A stretch of 64,000 nt of DNA from Dyadobacter sp. NIV53 (GCF_019711195.1 NZ_CP081299.1:4190001-4254000); one strand, 5' to 3'. Counted from the first letter of the stretch, positions 34,784-43,872 are shown. Notes: generated by a model from the letters alone, not told the origin. Program-made: numbers and translations.

Positions 34784-35644
34784 TTGACATATCTGGCCAT
34801 CAGAAATAAAATCCATGCAGGCATACTTTGCTTTCAGCAGCGATTCAAAAGTTATATTATAATTGGGAGCATGATTTTAAGTTGGCTTCTTTTATTGAGT
34901 TGTAATAAGACGGAGTATAAAAATGAAAAAAGCGGGATAGCTATTTCATTCGACGACCATTTTATTAATGAATGGTATACGTTAAGGCCATTGTTGCAGA
35001 AATACAATGCAAAAGTTACTTTCTTTATTACCTGTAGTGACAGCCTGACACTGGATGAAATAACCAAATTAAAACAGCTTCGGAAAGACGGCCATGAAAT
35101 TGGATTTCACGGGACCATTCATGGAAAATCAACTGAAATGATAGATGCTTTTGGCCCTCAGAAATATGCTGAAACCGAGCTTTTACCAGGGTTGAAATAT
35201 ATGTCTGATGCCGGGTTTTATCCGACCTCTTATGCGCATCCGGGCGGGAATCACAATGATCAGGTTGATTCAGTACTTTTAGCTAATGGCTTTAAAATTC
35301 TTCGCGACGTTGCTGTTTCGCGGCAAATACTGTTTGGAATACCACTGTATACTTTGGCTCCAAGAATAATGAACCGGATTTATTATGATTTTAATAACGA
35401 ACAAAAAGTAGATGCACTATTGATTGATCAGGATTCGGGTGTTACTGAAAACGAAATACAGGATGCAGTTGTAAAAGCGAAAAATACAAATACCGCTTTG
35501 ATGATATTTGGCCATAAGCCTTTATATACCAAACCCGGAAATGGAGAATATGGGTTTAATGTTTCGTTTTTGGAAACAATTTTAAAAGAAGCCAAAAAGC
35601 AGAATTTGAAGTTTTATACAATGACGGAATTGACTGAACATTAA
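34784..35644 (+). CDS. Polysaccharide deacetylase family lipoprotein
   Basis: The 286-residue frame has a membrane signal ending in a lipobox, WLLLLSC. A NodB-like domain follows with motif 1 ISFDDHF (Asp-Asp), FITCSDSLT and motif 2 HEIGFHGTIHG (metal His residues), then motif 3 TSYAHPGGNHN. It probably removes N- or O-acetyl groups from a polysaccharide in the periplasm. The start is uncertain: TTG at 34784 gives a positively charged N-region before the hydrophobic segment; the first ATG (34871) would give only MILSWLLLLSC with no charge. The longer form is kept. Confidence 0.85.
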   Translation: MTYLAIRNKIHAGILCFQQRFKSYIIIGSMILSWLLLLSCNKTEYKNEKSGIAISFDDHFINEWYTLRPLLQKYNAKVTFFITCSDSLTLDEITKLKQLRKDGHEIGFHGTIHGKSTEMIDAFGPQKYAETELLPGLKYMSDAGFYPTSYAHPGGNHNDQVDSVLLANGFKILRDVAVSRQILFGIPLYTLAPRIMNRIYYDFNNEQKVDALLIDQDSGVTENEIQDAVVKAKNTNTALMIFGHKPLYTKPGNGEYGFNVSFLETILKEAKKQNLKFYTMTELTEH

Positions 35645-35649
35645 GCTTA

Positions 35650-36765
35650 TCATCTTCCAAAACGCTTATCCTTATAAGCCAGCAAAGGTTTTTCGAAATA
35701 TGAATAAGAAAGCGAAGCAACTAGGACTGAGGCAATTAAAGTAAGTACATATATTGTGACCTGGTAACTACTTCCCGTAAATGCAGGAGCGTATCGCCGG
35801 AAAATGTTGATAAGCAGCACAATAACGAATACATGATAAATGTAAAGGCCATAAGAGATTTTTCCTATATGGTTCATGACCGGATTTTCAAGACTGATGA
35901 TTGAATCAGGATTACAGGAAACATTCAAAACGAAAAAACCGAAAAAGACTGCGTAAACTTCCAGAAATCCAGTAAAATGCCATCCTGAAATGAATAAGAT
36001 ACCAAGTAATATATAGACAATAATTTGTGTGTCCTTACGGAAAATGAAATCCAGGATTTTTGTTTTCTGATGATAAATAAGCCATGCACAAAACCCTCCC
36101 AACGCCATAGTCTGAATCCTGAACTGGCCCAGAAAAGTACTTACAACGGCTTCTTCGACCTTTCTCGTTTCATCCAGAAAATACAGGCCAGCAAATAACA
36201 TCAAAGCTGTGATGCTTAAAAAGAATAAAGTAATGGAAATTCTTTTTTTTGGATATTTGATCAGCCAGGGCCATAAATAATAAAACTGTTCTTCAACGCC
36301 AATTGACCAGGTTTGGGCGCACCAATAAGGAAGGTCATAAAGCACGAATGCAAAATTAGGAAGTACGAGCAGGAGTAAAGCTAAACGCTCTGTTACATGT
36401 ACATTCAGCTTTTCATTCGTTCCCGGAAAATAAAGCAGATCAATATGTGGGAAAACAAAAAAAGATAATCCGATTATTAAAAAATAAACGGGCCAGATCC
36501 GAAATCCCCTGCGCAGGTAAAACTTTTTGGCGTCAACGTTTCCGAATCGGCCTCTTTCGTCCAGCAATAAATACGTAATTAAGAAACCGCTTAATACAAA
36601 AAATAAACCTACACCAAGCCTTCCGGCATGCTGGATGATGGGTAATTCGTAAATATTTGCAATACCGAAAGAATGCTTGGCTTGTTCCAGATGATGAAAA
36701 ACGACTAATAGTGCGGCAATACAGCGTATGCCATTGAGATTGGGGAAGTAACGCTTTTCTTTCAC
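35650..36765 (-). CDS. Membrane acyltransferase (Acyltransf_3 family)
   Basis: The 371-residue protein has about ten membrane helices. It carries the family motifs LNGIRCIAALLVVFHHLEQ (His in the active centre), GVGLFFVLSGFLITYLLL and RRGFRIWPVYFLI. These integral enzymes transfer acetyl or other acyl groups onto surface polysaccharides or lipids. Its start overlaps the kdsC stop by 4 bases (ATGA), so the two are translationally coupled. The acceptor is unknown. Lipopolysaccharide modification would fit the KdsC neighbour. Confidence 0.92.
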   Translation of the reverse strand: MKEKRYFPNLNGIRCIAALLVVFHHLEQAKHSFGIANIYELPIIQHAGRLGVGLFFVLSGFLITYLLLDERGRFGNVDAKKFYLRRGFRIWPVYFLIIGLSFFVFPHIDLLYFPGTNEKLNVHVTERLALLLLVLPNFAFVLYDLPYWCAQTWSIGVEEQFYYLWPWLIKYPKKRISITLFFLSITALMLFAGLYFLDETRKVEEAVVSTFLGQFRIQTMALGGFCAWLIYHQKTKILDFIFRKDTQIIVYILLGILFISGWHFTGFLEVYAVFFGFFVLNVSCNPDSIISLENPVMNHIGKISYGLYIYHVFVIVLLINIFRRYAPAFTGSSYQVTIYVLTLIASVLVASLSYSYFEKPLLAYKDKRFGR

Positions 36766-37307
36766 TTAATTAATTCCGGATTTTTTACATCAAACCAGGT
36801 CATCCATTTTCCCTGTGCTTTCATTACCTGTTCAATAAGATCACGAACTGCGCCATAACCTCCATTTTTTGGAGAAATATAATCTGCTACGGCAAGAATT
36901 TCATTGGAAGAATCGGCAGGACAAGCACCTAAAACGTTGGTGTTCATTACTTCCCAGTCGGGCAGATCATCGCCCATAAACACAATTTCGTCTTCCGTCA
37001 GATTACGTTCGGCAATATATTCTTTAAAAACCGGCAATTTCCCATCGGCAGTAGTGCCCATCAGAATTTCTGTAACACCCAGATATTCCAGTCTTTTGCG
37101 GACACCTACCTGATTCTGGGCAGATAATATTGCGACACGATAACCCATTTTTATAGCTCGGTTGATCCCGTAGCCATCTTTGACGTCGAAGATACGGGGT
37201 TGCTCTCCGCTTTCAAGTGCAATTACGCTGCCATCAGTCATGACGCCATCCACATCAAAAATAAAAGTAGTAATACGCTTAAAGCGGTCGTTTATAGCAG
37301 CGTCCAT
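36762..37307 (-). CDS. kdsC: KDO-8-phosphate phosphatase (HAD family)
   Basis: The 181-residue protein is a HAD hydrolase of the KdsC class with motif I FDVDGVMTDG (16-25), LSAQN motif II, the lysine in TADGKLPVFK and motif III/IV FMGDDLPDWEVM. It removes phosphate from 3-deoxy-D-manno-octulosonate 8-phosphate in lipopolysaccharide synthesis. A minus-strand -7 element, TATCTTTG, lies at 37333-37340. Its stop overlaps the acyltransferase start by 4 bases, suggesting an operon. Confidence 0.92.
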   Translation of the reverse strand: MDAAINDRFKRITTFIFDVDGVMTDGSVIALESGEQPRIFDVKDGYGINRAIKMGYRVAILSAQNQVGVRKRLEYLGVTEILMGTTADGKLPVFKEYIAERNLTEDEIVFMGDDLPDWEVMNTNVLGACPADSSNEILAVADYISPKNGGYGAVRDLIEQVMKAQGKWMTWFDVKNPELIK

Positions 37308-37332
37308 GAATTGCTCAGTTTTTTGAATTTTG

Positions 37333-37340
37333 CAAAGATA
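37333..37340 (-). promoter_or_regulatory. -7 promoter element of kdsC
   Basis: On the minus strand the bases read TATCTTTG, a match to TAnnTTTG, 26 bases before the kdsC ATG. Confidence 0.5.
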
Positions 37341-37373
37341 GTCTAACTTTTTTCCTGACGAAGTCTCAGGCTT

Positions 37374-38177
37374 TCATTTTGAAATATGGCGGCTGCGGAT
37401 TTTCTCTGTCATCAAACGATATATGTCCACCCATTCCAGATTAATTTCCTGTAAATATTCCAAATGACGGTTTGTTGTGGCCCAGTCACCACGCCGGGCC
37501 GGGCCGGTTTGTCCGGATGCAGGATCATCAGATTGGAAAGCTTTGTCAATTGTAGTTTGAATAATTGGCCTGAGCAAATCAAAATTTAAGTTTTCACGGG
37601 AAAGAATATCATGCGATACTCCCAACAAATGATTAGTAAAATTATTAGCAAATACAGCAGCTACATGTAAAATAAAACGCTCATCAGAATCCATTCGCGT
37701 TACATTATCGCTGATGCTCCGGGCAAGTTTTATGAGTTTATCCTCAATCAGCTCACTTTTGGATTCTATGCAAAGAGGCAGCTCTTTATAGTCCATTGGA
37801 TATCCTTTTGTAAAAGTCTGTAATGGATAAAAAATGCCTGCATGTACATATACATCGCTGTATATTTCAATCAGACGCTGGAATTCAGCCAGTGATTTTG
37901 TACCGGATGTATGTACGACAATTGTTTTTTCGGGAAATACAATCTGCTGAATAACCTGATCCAGAGCATCATCCGAAATTGCCATAATAATAACTTCTGC
38001 TTCGCTTTCAGAAAAATTAAGGTCGGCCTGAACATTGGTATCGTATAGTTCGGAGGCGAGTTTACCAGCATTTTCGATGTTTCGGCTGTACACTTCACAG
38101 ATCCAGTGACCAGCTTCTTCCAGTGCTTGTGCAAGATGCCAGGCAACATTTCCCGATCCGACGAAAGAGATTTTCAT
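37374..38177 (-). CDS. Rossmann-like and DUF2520 domain protein
   Basis: The 267-residue protein starts with an NADP-binding motif, MKISFVGSGNVAWHLAQAL (GxGxxA-type). It contains the DUF2520 C-terminal helical domain (about 135-260; HVAAVFANNFTNHLLG). The fold resembles F420-dependent NADP oxidoreductase and ProC-like reductases. The substrate is unknown. In many Bacteroidota it lies next to kdsC, as here (66 bases apart, same strand). Confidence 0.9.
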   Translation of the reverse strand: MKISFVGSGNVAWHLAQALEEAGHWICEVYSRNIENAGKLASELYDTNVQADLNFSESEAEVIIMAISDDALDQVIQQIVFPEKTIVVHTSGTKSLAEFQRLIEIYSDVYVHAGIFYPLQTFTKGYPMDYKELPLCIESKSELIEDKLIKLARSISDNVTRMDSDERFILHVAAVFANNFTNHLLGVSHDILSRENLNFDLLRPIIQTTIDKAFQSDDPASGQTGPARRGDWATTNRHLEYLQEINLEWVDIYRLMTEKIRSRHISK

Positions 38178-38230
38178 AAAACAGATTTTCTATTTGCTAT
38201 CAAAAGTCATGCAATATTAACCATCCGTGT

Positions 38231-38962
38231 TCAATTAACTAACGGTGCAGTCTGTTCTGCAGAAGTAATTCCTGAAGGGAGTTCCATGATCCGCATATTA
38301 CGAAAATGAATTTCGGCACCTTCTGCTTCCAGGCAGATGTATCCTTTTTTACGCTCAGATTCCCGCAGGCCGTTTACAAACTTACCATTTACAGATAATT
38401 TCACAGTACCATCCACACATACGACCACATACTTATTCCATTCTCCTTTGCCTTTGCAACGTTTTTCCAACGATTTACTACGCGTCCCTCTTGGGTTGTC
38501 AGGCACTGCCTTCATTCCCATGGTCGGAAATAGTTCGCCATGAACATAATCATCGGTGGCATTATGCTGTCGGGCGTAGTCCAGTTCGAGCATTTGTACT
38601 TCAATAGCTTTTGTAAGCGGATCATCCGGTTGAGGTGTGCCTTCACTCCAAATAAAAATACCCGAATTTCCACCTGCTTCCATGTGTTTCCATTCGACTT
38701 CCAGTATGAAATTTTCATACTGCCGGTCACTTCTCATTACCCCAATCGGTTTCCCGGAACAAACCAGTGTTCCGTTTTTTATTTTCCAGGTTTCCCTAGA
38801 AGTATTTACATCAATCCAGCCATCCAGATTCTTACCATTAAATAAAGGTTTGAATGCCAGTAGTTCGGATTTTTGGGCATAAGAGAAAGTGCTGAAAGCT
38901 GATAAACAAGCTAATAACACTAACGAATGAAAGTATTTAAACAGGAAGAATAAGCGATTCAT
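38231..38962 (-). CDS. DUF1080 (3-keto-disaccharide hydrolase) family secreted protein
   Basis: The 243-residue protein has a signal peptide (1-29, ending FSYAQ). It shows the DUF1080 concanavalin-like fold: LFNGKNLDGWIDVN (39-52), NFILEVEWKHMEAGGNSGIFIW (about 84-105) and YICLEAEGAEIHFRNMRI near the end. Members have been described as hydrolysing 3-keto-glycosides, and they are frequent in Cytophagales genomes that degrade plant sugars. The gene is separate from the DUF2520 gene and has no recognised promoter element. Confidence 0.9.
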   Translation of the reverse strand: MNRLFFLFKYFHSLVLLACLSAFSTFSYAQKSELLAFKPLFNGKNLDGWIDVNTSRETWKIKNGTLVCSGKPIGVMRSDRQYENFILEVEWKHMEAGGNSGIFIWSEGTPQPDDPLTKAIEVQMLELDYARQHNATDDYVHGELFPTMGMKAVPDNPRGTRSKSLEKRCKGKGEWNKYVVVCVDGTVKLSVNGKFVNGLRESERKKGYICLEAEGAEIHFRNMRIMELPSGITSAEQTAPLVN

Positions 38963-39127
38963 ACTTTAAGAATAAGCGATTTAAGGAAAAGAAGTTGGGA
39001 CGATCAGAATTGTACCATACTAAAATAGCATATTTGCAATATCGTAAATCTTCGTGCTATGAATAATATATTACGATAAATTGATAGTTTTAATATTAAA
39101 TTACTTCATCAACACACACTAATCTTT

Positions 39128-39826
39128 ATGAAATGTCTGCAATTTTTCTGGATAATTGTATTATTTGGAACATCAACGGCTTATAGTCAAAATCAGCCAC
39201 AAGCTACTGCCGGATTTGACATTGGAACCGGGTTCAATAACAATTCCACCGCGCCTTCAGTATTGTATCATGAAGAATTAAGCCTTCATAAACTGCCTTG
39301 GTTACGGGTAGGATTAGGAATAAGAGGCTGGGGATATTATTCAGGTTCGGCAAATTTGTATTCACAGAAAAACTCGGTTCCAATGGATACCCTGAAATAC
39401 AGGAACATTTCGGCAACCGGACTTAGCTTCGTAATCGGAGCTAATGTGAGAGTCTGGAAGATAGATATAGGTGTCAACACAGATTTGGGAGGATTTGCTT
39501 TTGGATCAAAAAGGAAAGGTTTTTATTCCAAAAATCCTTCGGTTCAGGGTGACGGCGCAGCATACTACAATAAATTTGTTTCAACTTCTCCTGTTATTTT
39601 TAATTTCCTTCCATTGGCTTTTGCTAAAAATAGTGGTCAATCCGAAATATATGCAAGAATATGGGTTACCAGGAAACTGGGAGTAAAACTCGGGTATGTA
39701 TATGGACGGGTTACTTATTTAACAAGAGAAGTTAATAGTAAAAAAGTTTATTTAGATAACAGGCAACGACACTTCTCCGAAACTTATGGAATGCCATATG
39801 CGGCACTTACATTCCCTTTACTTTAA
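39128..39826 (+). CDS. Hypothetical outer-membrane beta-barrel protein
   Basis: The 232-residue protein has a signal peptide (1-20, ending TAYSQ). The rest alternates polar and hydrophobic residues and is rich in Gly, Tyr and Asn, with a terminal strand (MPYAALTFPLL), as in small outer-membrane barrels. No characteristic motif or known family is recognised. It stands alone between the DUF1080 gene and the ribosomal protein cluster. Confidence 0.75.
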   Translation: MKCLQFFWIIVLFGTSTAYSQNQPQATAGFDIGTGFNNNSTAPSVLYHEELSLHKLPWLRVGLGIRGWGYYSGSANLYSQKNSVPMDTLKYRNISATGLSFVIGANVRVWKIDIGVNTDLGGFAFGSKRKGFYSKNPSVQGDGAAYYNKFVSTSPVIFNFLPLAFAKNSGQSEIYARIWVTRKLGVKLGYVYGRVTYLTREVNSKKVYLDNRQRHFSETYGMPYAALTFPLL

Positions 39827-39972
39827 TACTTTTTATGAATTGAAGAAGTGTTTGTGCTTTACTCAGGCATGTTTTATTGGGTGATCATAGAATAAAATAC
39901 AAACATCCTTAATTCAAATATCCTGCAAAATTGTCTCATAACGACACCAGGAGTATTAATTTCTCGACATAC

Positions 39973-40003
39973 TTGTAATTCAAATTGTTAAACTCTATAT
40001 TTG
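39973..40003 (+). promoter_or_regulatory. Promoter of the rplM-rpsI operon
   Basis: TTG at 39973-39975 and TATATTTG at 39996-40003 match the Bacteroidota -33 and -7 elements with a 20-base spacer. The mRNA would have a leader of roughly 65 bases before the GTG start of rplM. Confidence 0.75.
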
Positions 40004-40077
40004 CACTCCCATTTTGCGATGGGACTGTCTAGTTACAGTGTAATTTATTGAAAATCAATTAAAAATTTTTGTTAATC

Positions 40078-40521
40078 GTGGATACGTTAAGCTACAAAAC
40101 AGTCTCGGCGAACAAAAACACAGTAAACAAGGAATGGGTTGTTGTGGATGCTAAAGATGCGATTCTTGGTCGTTTGGCCAGTGAGGTTGCAAAAATGATC
40201 AGAGGCAAGCACAAAACAAGCTACACTCCTCATGTGGACTGTGGTGATAATGTTATCATTATCAACGCCGATAAAATTAAGTTGACAGGGAAAAAGATGA
40301 CAGACAAAGTTTATGTTCGTCATACTGGTTATCCGGGAGGTCAGCGTTTTCAAACTCCCCGTGAGTTACTCGAAAAACACCCTGAACGTGTGATTGAGAA
40401 AGCCGTTAGAGGTATGCTTCCAAAGAATCGTTTGGGACGTCGTTTGTTCACCAATTTGTTCGTTTACGCTGCTGCAGAACATCCGCACAGCGCTCAGCAA
40501 CCAAAAGAAATCCAGTTGTAA
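40078..40521 (+). CDS. rplM: 50S ribosomal protein L13
   Basis: The 147-residue protein carries WVVVDAKDAILGRLASEVAKMI and the L13 signature region GDNVIIINADKIKLTGKKM. The frame is open from a TTG at 40069, but GTG at 40078 gives the usual N-terminus (DTLSYKTVSANK) and is preferred. It is followed after 3 bases by rpsI, the standard L13-S9 pairing. A good promoter lies upstream. Confidence 0.96.
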   Translation: MDTLSYKTVSANKNTVNKEWVVVDAKDAILGRLASEVAKMIRGKHKTSYTPHVDCGDNVIIINADKIKLTGKKMTDKVYVRHTGYPGGQRFQTPRELLEKHPERVIEKAVRGMLPKNRLGRRLFTNLFVYAAAEHPHSAQQPKEIQL

Positions 40522-40524
40522 TTC

Positions 40525-40911
40525 ATGGAAGTTATCAACACAATAGGTAGAAGAAAAACAGCTATAGCTCGTATTTATATGACGCCAGGCAGTGGAGAGA
40601 TCAAAGTAAACGGCCGCGATTATAAGGAATACTTCCCTTTCGAAGTACACCAGATCGTTCTTCAGCAGCCATTCGTAACTATTAGCGGTGCAAATGGTTA
40701 TGATATCAAGGTTAATGTAAGAGGTGGTGGCGTAACAGGACAAGCGGAAGCAATCCGTATGGCTGTTGCACGCGCTTTGGTTGAATACAACGGAGAATTC
40801 CGTGGAGCACTTAAAAAAGAAGGATTTCTTACCCGTGACCCTCGTATGGTTGAACGTAAGAAATACGGACGTGCTAAGGCCCGTAGAAGATTCCAGTTCT
40901 CGAAACGTTAA
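40525..40911 (+). CDS. rpsI: 30S ribosomal protein S9
   Basis: The 128-residue protein has INTIGRRKTAIARIYMTPG at the start, the S9 signature GGGVTGQAEAIRMAVARALV, and the basic tail ending in FSKR. The C-terminal Lys-Arg reaches the ribosomal P site in the family. It follows rplM with a 3-base gap. Confidence 0.97.
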   Translation: MEVINTIGRRKTAIARIYMTPGSGEIKVNGRDYKEYFPFEVHQIVLQQPFVTISGANGYDIKVNVRGGGVTGQAEAIRMAVARALVEYNGEFRGALKKEGFLTRDPRMVERKKYGRAKARRRFQFSKR

Positions 40912-40915
40912 TAGT

Positions 40916-40995
40916 AGTTCAGAGTTAAAAGTTCAGAGCGGTCCGCCGCGGAGTTTAAAGTCAGTTTACTTTTAACTCAAAACTTAAAACTCATG
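40916..40995. repeat. Nested inverted repeat between rpsI and rpsB
   Basis: GAGTTAAAAGT (40922-40932) is exactly complementary to ACTTTTAACTC (40968-40978). GAGTTTAAAGT (40951-40961) nearly matches the complement of ACTTAAAACTC (40982-40992). AGTTCAGAG/ATGAACTC flank the set, and a GC-rich GGTCCGCCGCGG core is in the middle. This resembles a REP-like intergenic element rather than a simple terminator. Confidence 0.65.
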
Positions 40996-41082
40996 AACTC
41001 AAAAAAGTCCAGACAGTACTTATCGTGCCCGATGTGCTGTGCTGCGTAAATAAAATTCTAAAATATTAAAACTTATTTGGCA

Positions 41083-41910
41083 ATGGCACAAATAGAATAT
41101 AAAGAACTATTGGAAGCAGGTGTCCATTTTGGTCACCTTACCCGTAAGTGGGATCCACGTATGGCTCCGTATATCTTCATGGAGAAAAACGGGATCCACA
41201 TCATTGACCTGAACAAAACACTGAGCTGTGTTGAATCAGCTGAGGCTGCTTTGAAACAGATCGTTCGTTCAGGACGTAAGATCATGTTTGTTGCAACCAA
41301 AAAACAAGCGCAGGAAATCGTGACGGAAGAGGCAAAACGCCTTAAAATGCCTTACGTAACTGACCGCTGGTTAGGTGGTATGCTTACAAACTTTGGCACT
41401 ATTCGCAAGTCTTTGAAAAAGATGCAGACTCTTGAAAAGATGCTGAAAGACGAAACCACGGTTAGCAATATAGCGAAAAGAGAACGCCTGATGCTTACAC
41501 GTGAAAAGGACAAACTTGAAAGAGTGTTAGGTGGTGTAGCTGACTTAACCCGTCTTCCTGCTGCCCTTTTCATCGTTGATGTAAAACGCGAACACATTGC
41601 GGTTGCAGAAGCAAAAAGATTGAACATTCCAATTTTTGCAATCTGTGACACGAACTCAAACCCTGAATTGGTTGATTTCCCTATTCCAAGTAATGATGAT
41701 GCTTACAAAGCAATTTCATTGATCACTTTGGCAATTGGAAAAGCAATTGAAGAAGGTTTGATGGAACGCAAACAAGATAAAGACGATCAGCGTATGGTTG
41801 AGGAAGAAGAAGCAAAACGTCAGGTTGATAAAGGCAATGAAGCAACAGCTTCAGCCGCTACAGCTCCTGATGTTGACGCTGGTGTTGCAGCTGAAAGTGA
41901 TGCAGAGTAA
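41083..41910 (+). CDS. rpsB: 30S ribosomal protein S2
   Basis: The 275-residue protein has the S2 blocks LLEAGVHFGHLTRKWDPRM, KKQAQEIVTEEAKRLKMPYV, DRWLGGMLTNFGTI and IPIFAICDTNSNPELVDFPI. A low-complexity acidic/Ala tail (about 245-275) extends beyond the E. coli length. The frame is open from a TTG at 41077, but ATG 41083 fits the family. It is followed by a terminator and then tsf, the usual S2-EF-Ts pair. Confidence 0.97.
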   Translation: MAQIEYKELLEAGVHFGHLTRKWDPRMAPYIFMEKNGIHIIDLNKTLSCVESAEAALKQIVRSGRKIMFVATKKQAQEIVTEEAKRLKMPYVTDRWLGGMLTNFGTIRKSLKKMQTLEKMLKDETTVSNIAKRERLMLTREKDKLERVLGGVADLTRLPAALFIVDVKREHIAVAEAKRLNIPIFAICDTNSNPELVDFPIPSNDDAYKAISLITLAIGKAIEEGLMERKQDKDDQRMVEEEEAKRQVDKGNEATASAATAPDVDAGVAAESDAE

Positions 41911-41972
41911 ATAAGGGCGATATAATCCGGATTGTAAAATCCTTTTGTATCTAAATAGATAATATTTAAGAG

Positions 41973-42009
41973 TAGCCCATAGCCATTTGCTATGGGCTAT
42001 AGTTTTTTT
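41973..42009 (+). terminator. Hairpin terminator between rpsB and tsf
   Basis: TAGCCCATAGC (41973-41983) pairs perfectly with GCTATGGGCTA (41989-41999) around CATTT. A T7 run follows at 42003-42009. It may partly uncouple tsf from rpsB or act as an attenuator, since tsf begins only 33 bases later. Confidence 0.85.
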
Positions 42010-42041
42010 GAAAGAAGAATAAATTCATATTAAATCGAATC

Positions 42042-42878
42042 ATGGCAATTACCGCTCAAGATGTAAATAAACTCCGCCAAATGACAGGCGCGGGCATGAT
42101 GGATTGTAAAAAAGCACTTCAGGAAGCTGAGGGTGATTTTGACAAAGCCGTTGATGTTTTACGTAAACAAGGACAAAAAGTAGCTGCAAAACGTGCTGAT
42201 AATGCTGTTGCAGAAGGAACTGTTCTTATCAAGATCAGTGCTAATGGCACAAATGGTAAACTGGTGGCTTTGGCTTGCGAAACCGAACCGGTTTCAAACG
42301 TTGAAGACTTCAAACTTCTTGCACAAAGTATTTTGGATAAAGCTGTTGAAGCTGATATTCAGGATAAAGAAACATTGCTTTCCTCTACTTTGGCAGATGG
42401 CCGTCCGGTAAGCGAACATATCATGGACCTGGTTGGTAAATTGGGCGAAAAGCTTGAAATTACTGCTTACGAAAACGTGACTGCGGATAAGGTTGTTCCT
42501 TACGTTCACTCTAATGGTAAATTAGGCGTTCTGGTTGCATTTGAAGGTGCAGCGGGTGTAGATGTAAGCGAACTGGGCAAAGATGTAGCTATGCAGATTG
42601 CTGCAATGAAACCAATTGCTCTGGATAAAAATGAAGTAGATTCTGCTACCATCGAACGCGAAATCGAAGTAGGTAAAGAGCAGGCAAGAGCAGAAGGCAA
42701 ACCGGAAACGATGCTAGAAAAAATTGCACAAGGAAAATTACAGAAATTCTACAAAGACAATACACTATTGAATCAGGAATTCGTAAAAGATTCGTCTTTG
42801 ACCATACGTCAGCTTTTGGAAAAAACATCAAAAGATTTGAGCGTTAAATCCTTTAAGCGTATAGCGATAGGAGCTTAA
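42042..42878 (+). CDS. tsf: Elongation factor Ts
   Basis: The 278-residue protein shows LRQMTGAGMMDCKKALQEAEGD (EF-Ts signature 1) and the paired core domains. It exchanges GDP for GTP on EF-Tu during translation. It lies downstream of rpsB, with a hairpin in between. A strong terminator follows. Confidence 0.97.
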   Translation: MAITAQDVNKLRQMTGAGMMDCKKALQEAEGDFDKAVDVLRKQGQKVAAKRADNAVAEGTVLIKISANGTNGKLVALACETEPVSNVEDFKLLAQSILDKAVEADIQDKETLLSSTLADGRPVSEHIMDLVGKLGEKLEITAYENVTADKVVPYVHSNGKLGVLVAFEGAAGVDVSELGKDVAMQIAAMKPIALDKNEVDSATIEREIEVGKEQARAEGKPETMLEKIAQGKLQKFYKDNTLLNQEFVKDSSLTIRQLLEKTSKDLSVKSFKRIAIGA

Positions 42879-42907
42879 AAATTATCTGTTAAAAATATAT
42901 TATACGT

Positions 42908-42944
42908 AACGCCTGGTATCTGTTTGTATACCAGGCGTTGTTTT
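42908..42944 (+). terminator. Terminator after tsf
   Basis: AACGCCTGGTAT (42908-42919) pairs with ATACCAGGCGTT (42928-42939), a perfect 12-bp stem followed by a T-rich tail. Confidence 0.9.
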
Positions 42945-43012
42945 GTAATATTGGTATAAAATACCCGAAAAACTCTCAAATTTTATTCTACTCGCGGTTA
43001 CTTTTTGATATC

Positions 43013-43648
43013 ATGACGGTCAAAACACTTGTAAATGATTATGCGAAGCATAATTTAACGGATGAAGAATTAGTTAAGCTCTTTGTAGAAACCCAGGAGA
43101 ACAGGCACTTTGAAAAACTTTACGAAAGATATTCGGATAAAGTTTATCATAAGTGCTTATCATTCGTGAAAGACATTGCCAGGGCGGAAGACCTGACACA
43201 TGATATCTTTTTGAAGCTGATTTTTAAGCTGGGTACTTTCAAAGAGGATGCTAAGTTTTCTACATGGTTATATTCGATTACATACAATCATTGTATGGAT
43301 CAGCTTCGAACTAATAAGAAAAGAGGCGAAGTTTTGCAGGATGAACTTATGGAAGTGCCGGATGATGTGGACTTAAATAACCTTTTTGATGGAGATGATA
43401 TCCAGGCAAAAAACCTGAAGACTGCTTTGGATCAGCTGAACGTGGAAGAGAAAGGTGTTTTGTTTATGAAGTACATGGATAACATGAGCATCAGAGACAT
43501 AGCTGATATATTCAATGTTACTGAGAGCGCTATTAAAATGCGTTTGTTAAGGTCCCGGGAGAAACTCCGTAAAAAATATCTGGAAACAATTATTTTCTTT
43601 GGAATCCTGGCGGTTAAGATGTTTGAGTTATTAAAAAACCTGATTTAA
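43013..43648 (+). CDS. ECF-type RNA polymerase sigma factor
   Basis: The 211-residue protein has sigma region 2 (FEKLYERYSDKVYHKCLSF, DLTHDIFLKLIFKLGTFK, FSTWLYSITYNHCMDQLR) and region 4 (EEKGVLFMKYMDNMSIRDIA plus DIFNVTESAIKMRLLRSREKL with a helix-turn-helix). Regions 1 and 3 are absent, as in ECF factors. A hydrophobic tail (about 195-211) could hold it at the membrane. The frame is open upstream from 42938, but ATG 43013 gives the proper N-terminus. It starts a five-gene group with a small protein, an MscS-type channel, DUF3078 and mscL. Confidence 0.93.
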   Translation: MTVKTLVNDYAKHNLTDEELVKLFVETQENRHFEKLYERYSDKVYHKCLSFVKDIARAEDLTHDIFLKLIFKLGTFKEDAKFSTWLYSITYNHCMDQLRTNKKRGEVLQDELMEVPDDVDLNNLFDGDDIQAKNLKTALDQLNVEEKGVLFMKYMDNMSIRDIADIFNVTESAIKMRLLRSREKLRKKYLETIIFFGILAVKMFELLKNLI

Positions 43649-43658
43649 TTGATGAAAT

Positions 43659-43850
43659 ATGCCAACAGGAAATTCAATATTTAAGGAGCTGGAACCTCAG
43701 GATAAGGTTCCTGAATATTTGAAACACGCTTTGGTAGCAGAAGTAGATTCCATTCGCAATACAATGCAGGTAGTGACACATTTTACTGAACAGTTATTAT
43801 CCTCATTAAGTATATGCTTGTCGGTTTATGCAAATGAAGAGCCCAATTGA
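43659..43850 (+). CDS. Small protein following the ECF sigma factor
   Basis: This is a 63-residue acidic protein without a membrane segment; residues 18-50 are probably helical (PEYLKHALVAEVDSIRNTMQ). It starts 10 bases after the sigma factor stop, so it is in the same mRNA. Its position suggests a regulator or partner of the sigma factor (for example an anti-sigma role), but no zinc motif or other known anti-sigma domain is visible. The function is unknown. Confidence 0.7.
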   Translation: MPTGNSIFKELEPQDKVPEYLKHALVAEVDSIRNTMQVVTHFTEQLLSSLSICLSVYANEEPN

Positions 43851-43872
43851 TTAACACACTTACTGAACAACA

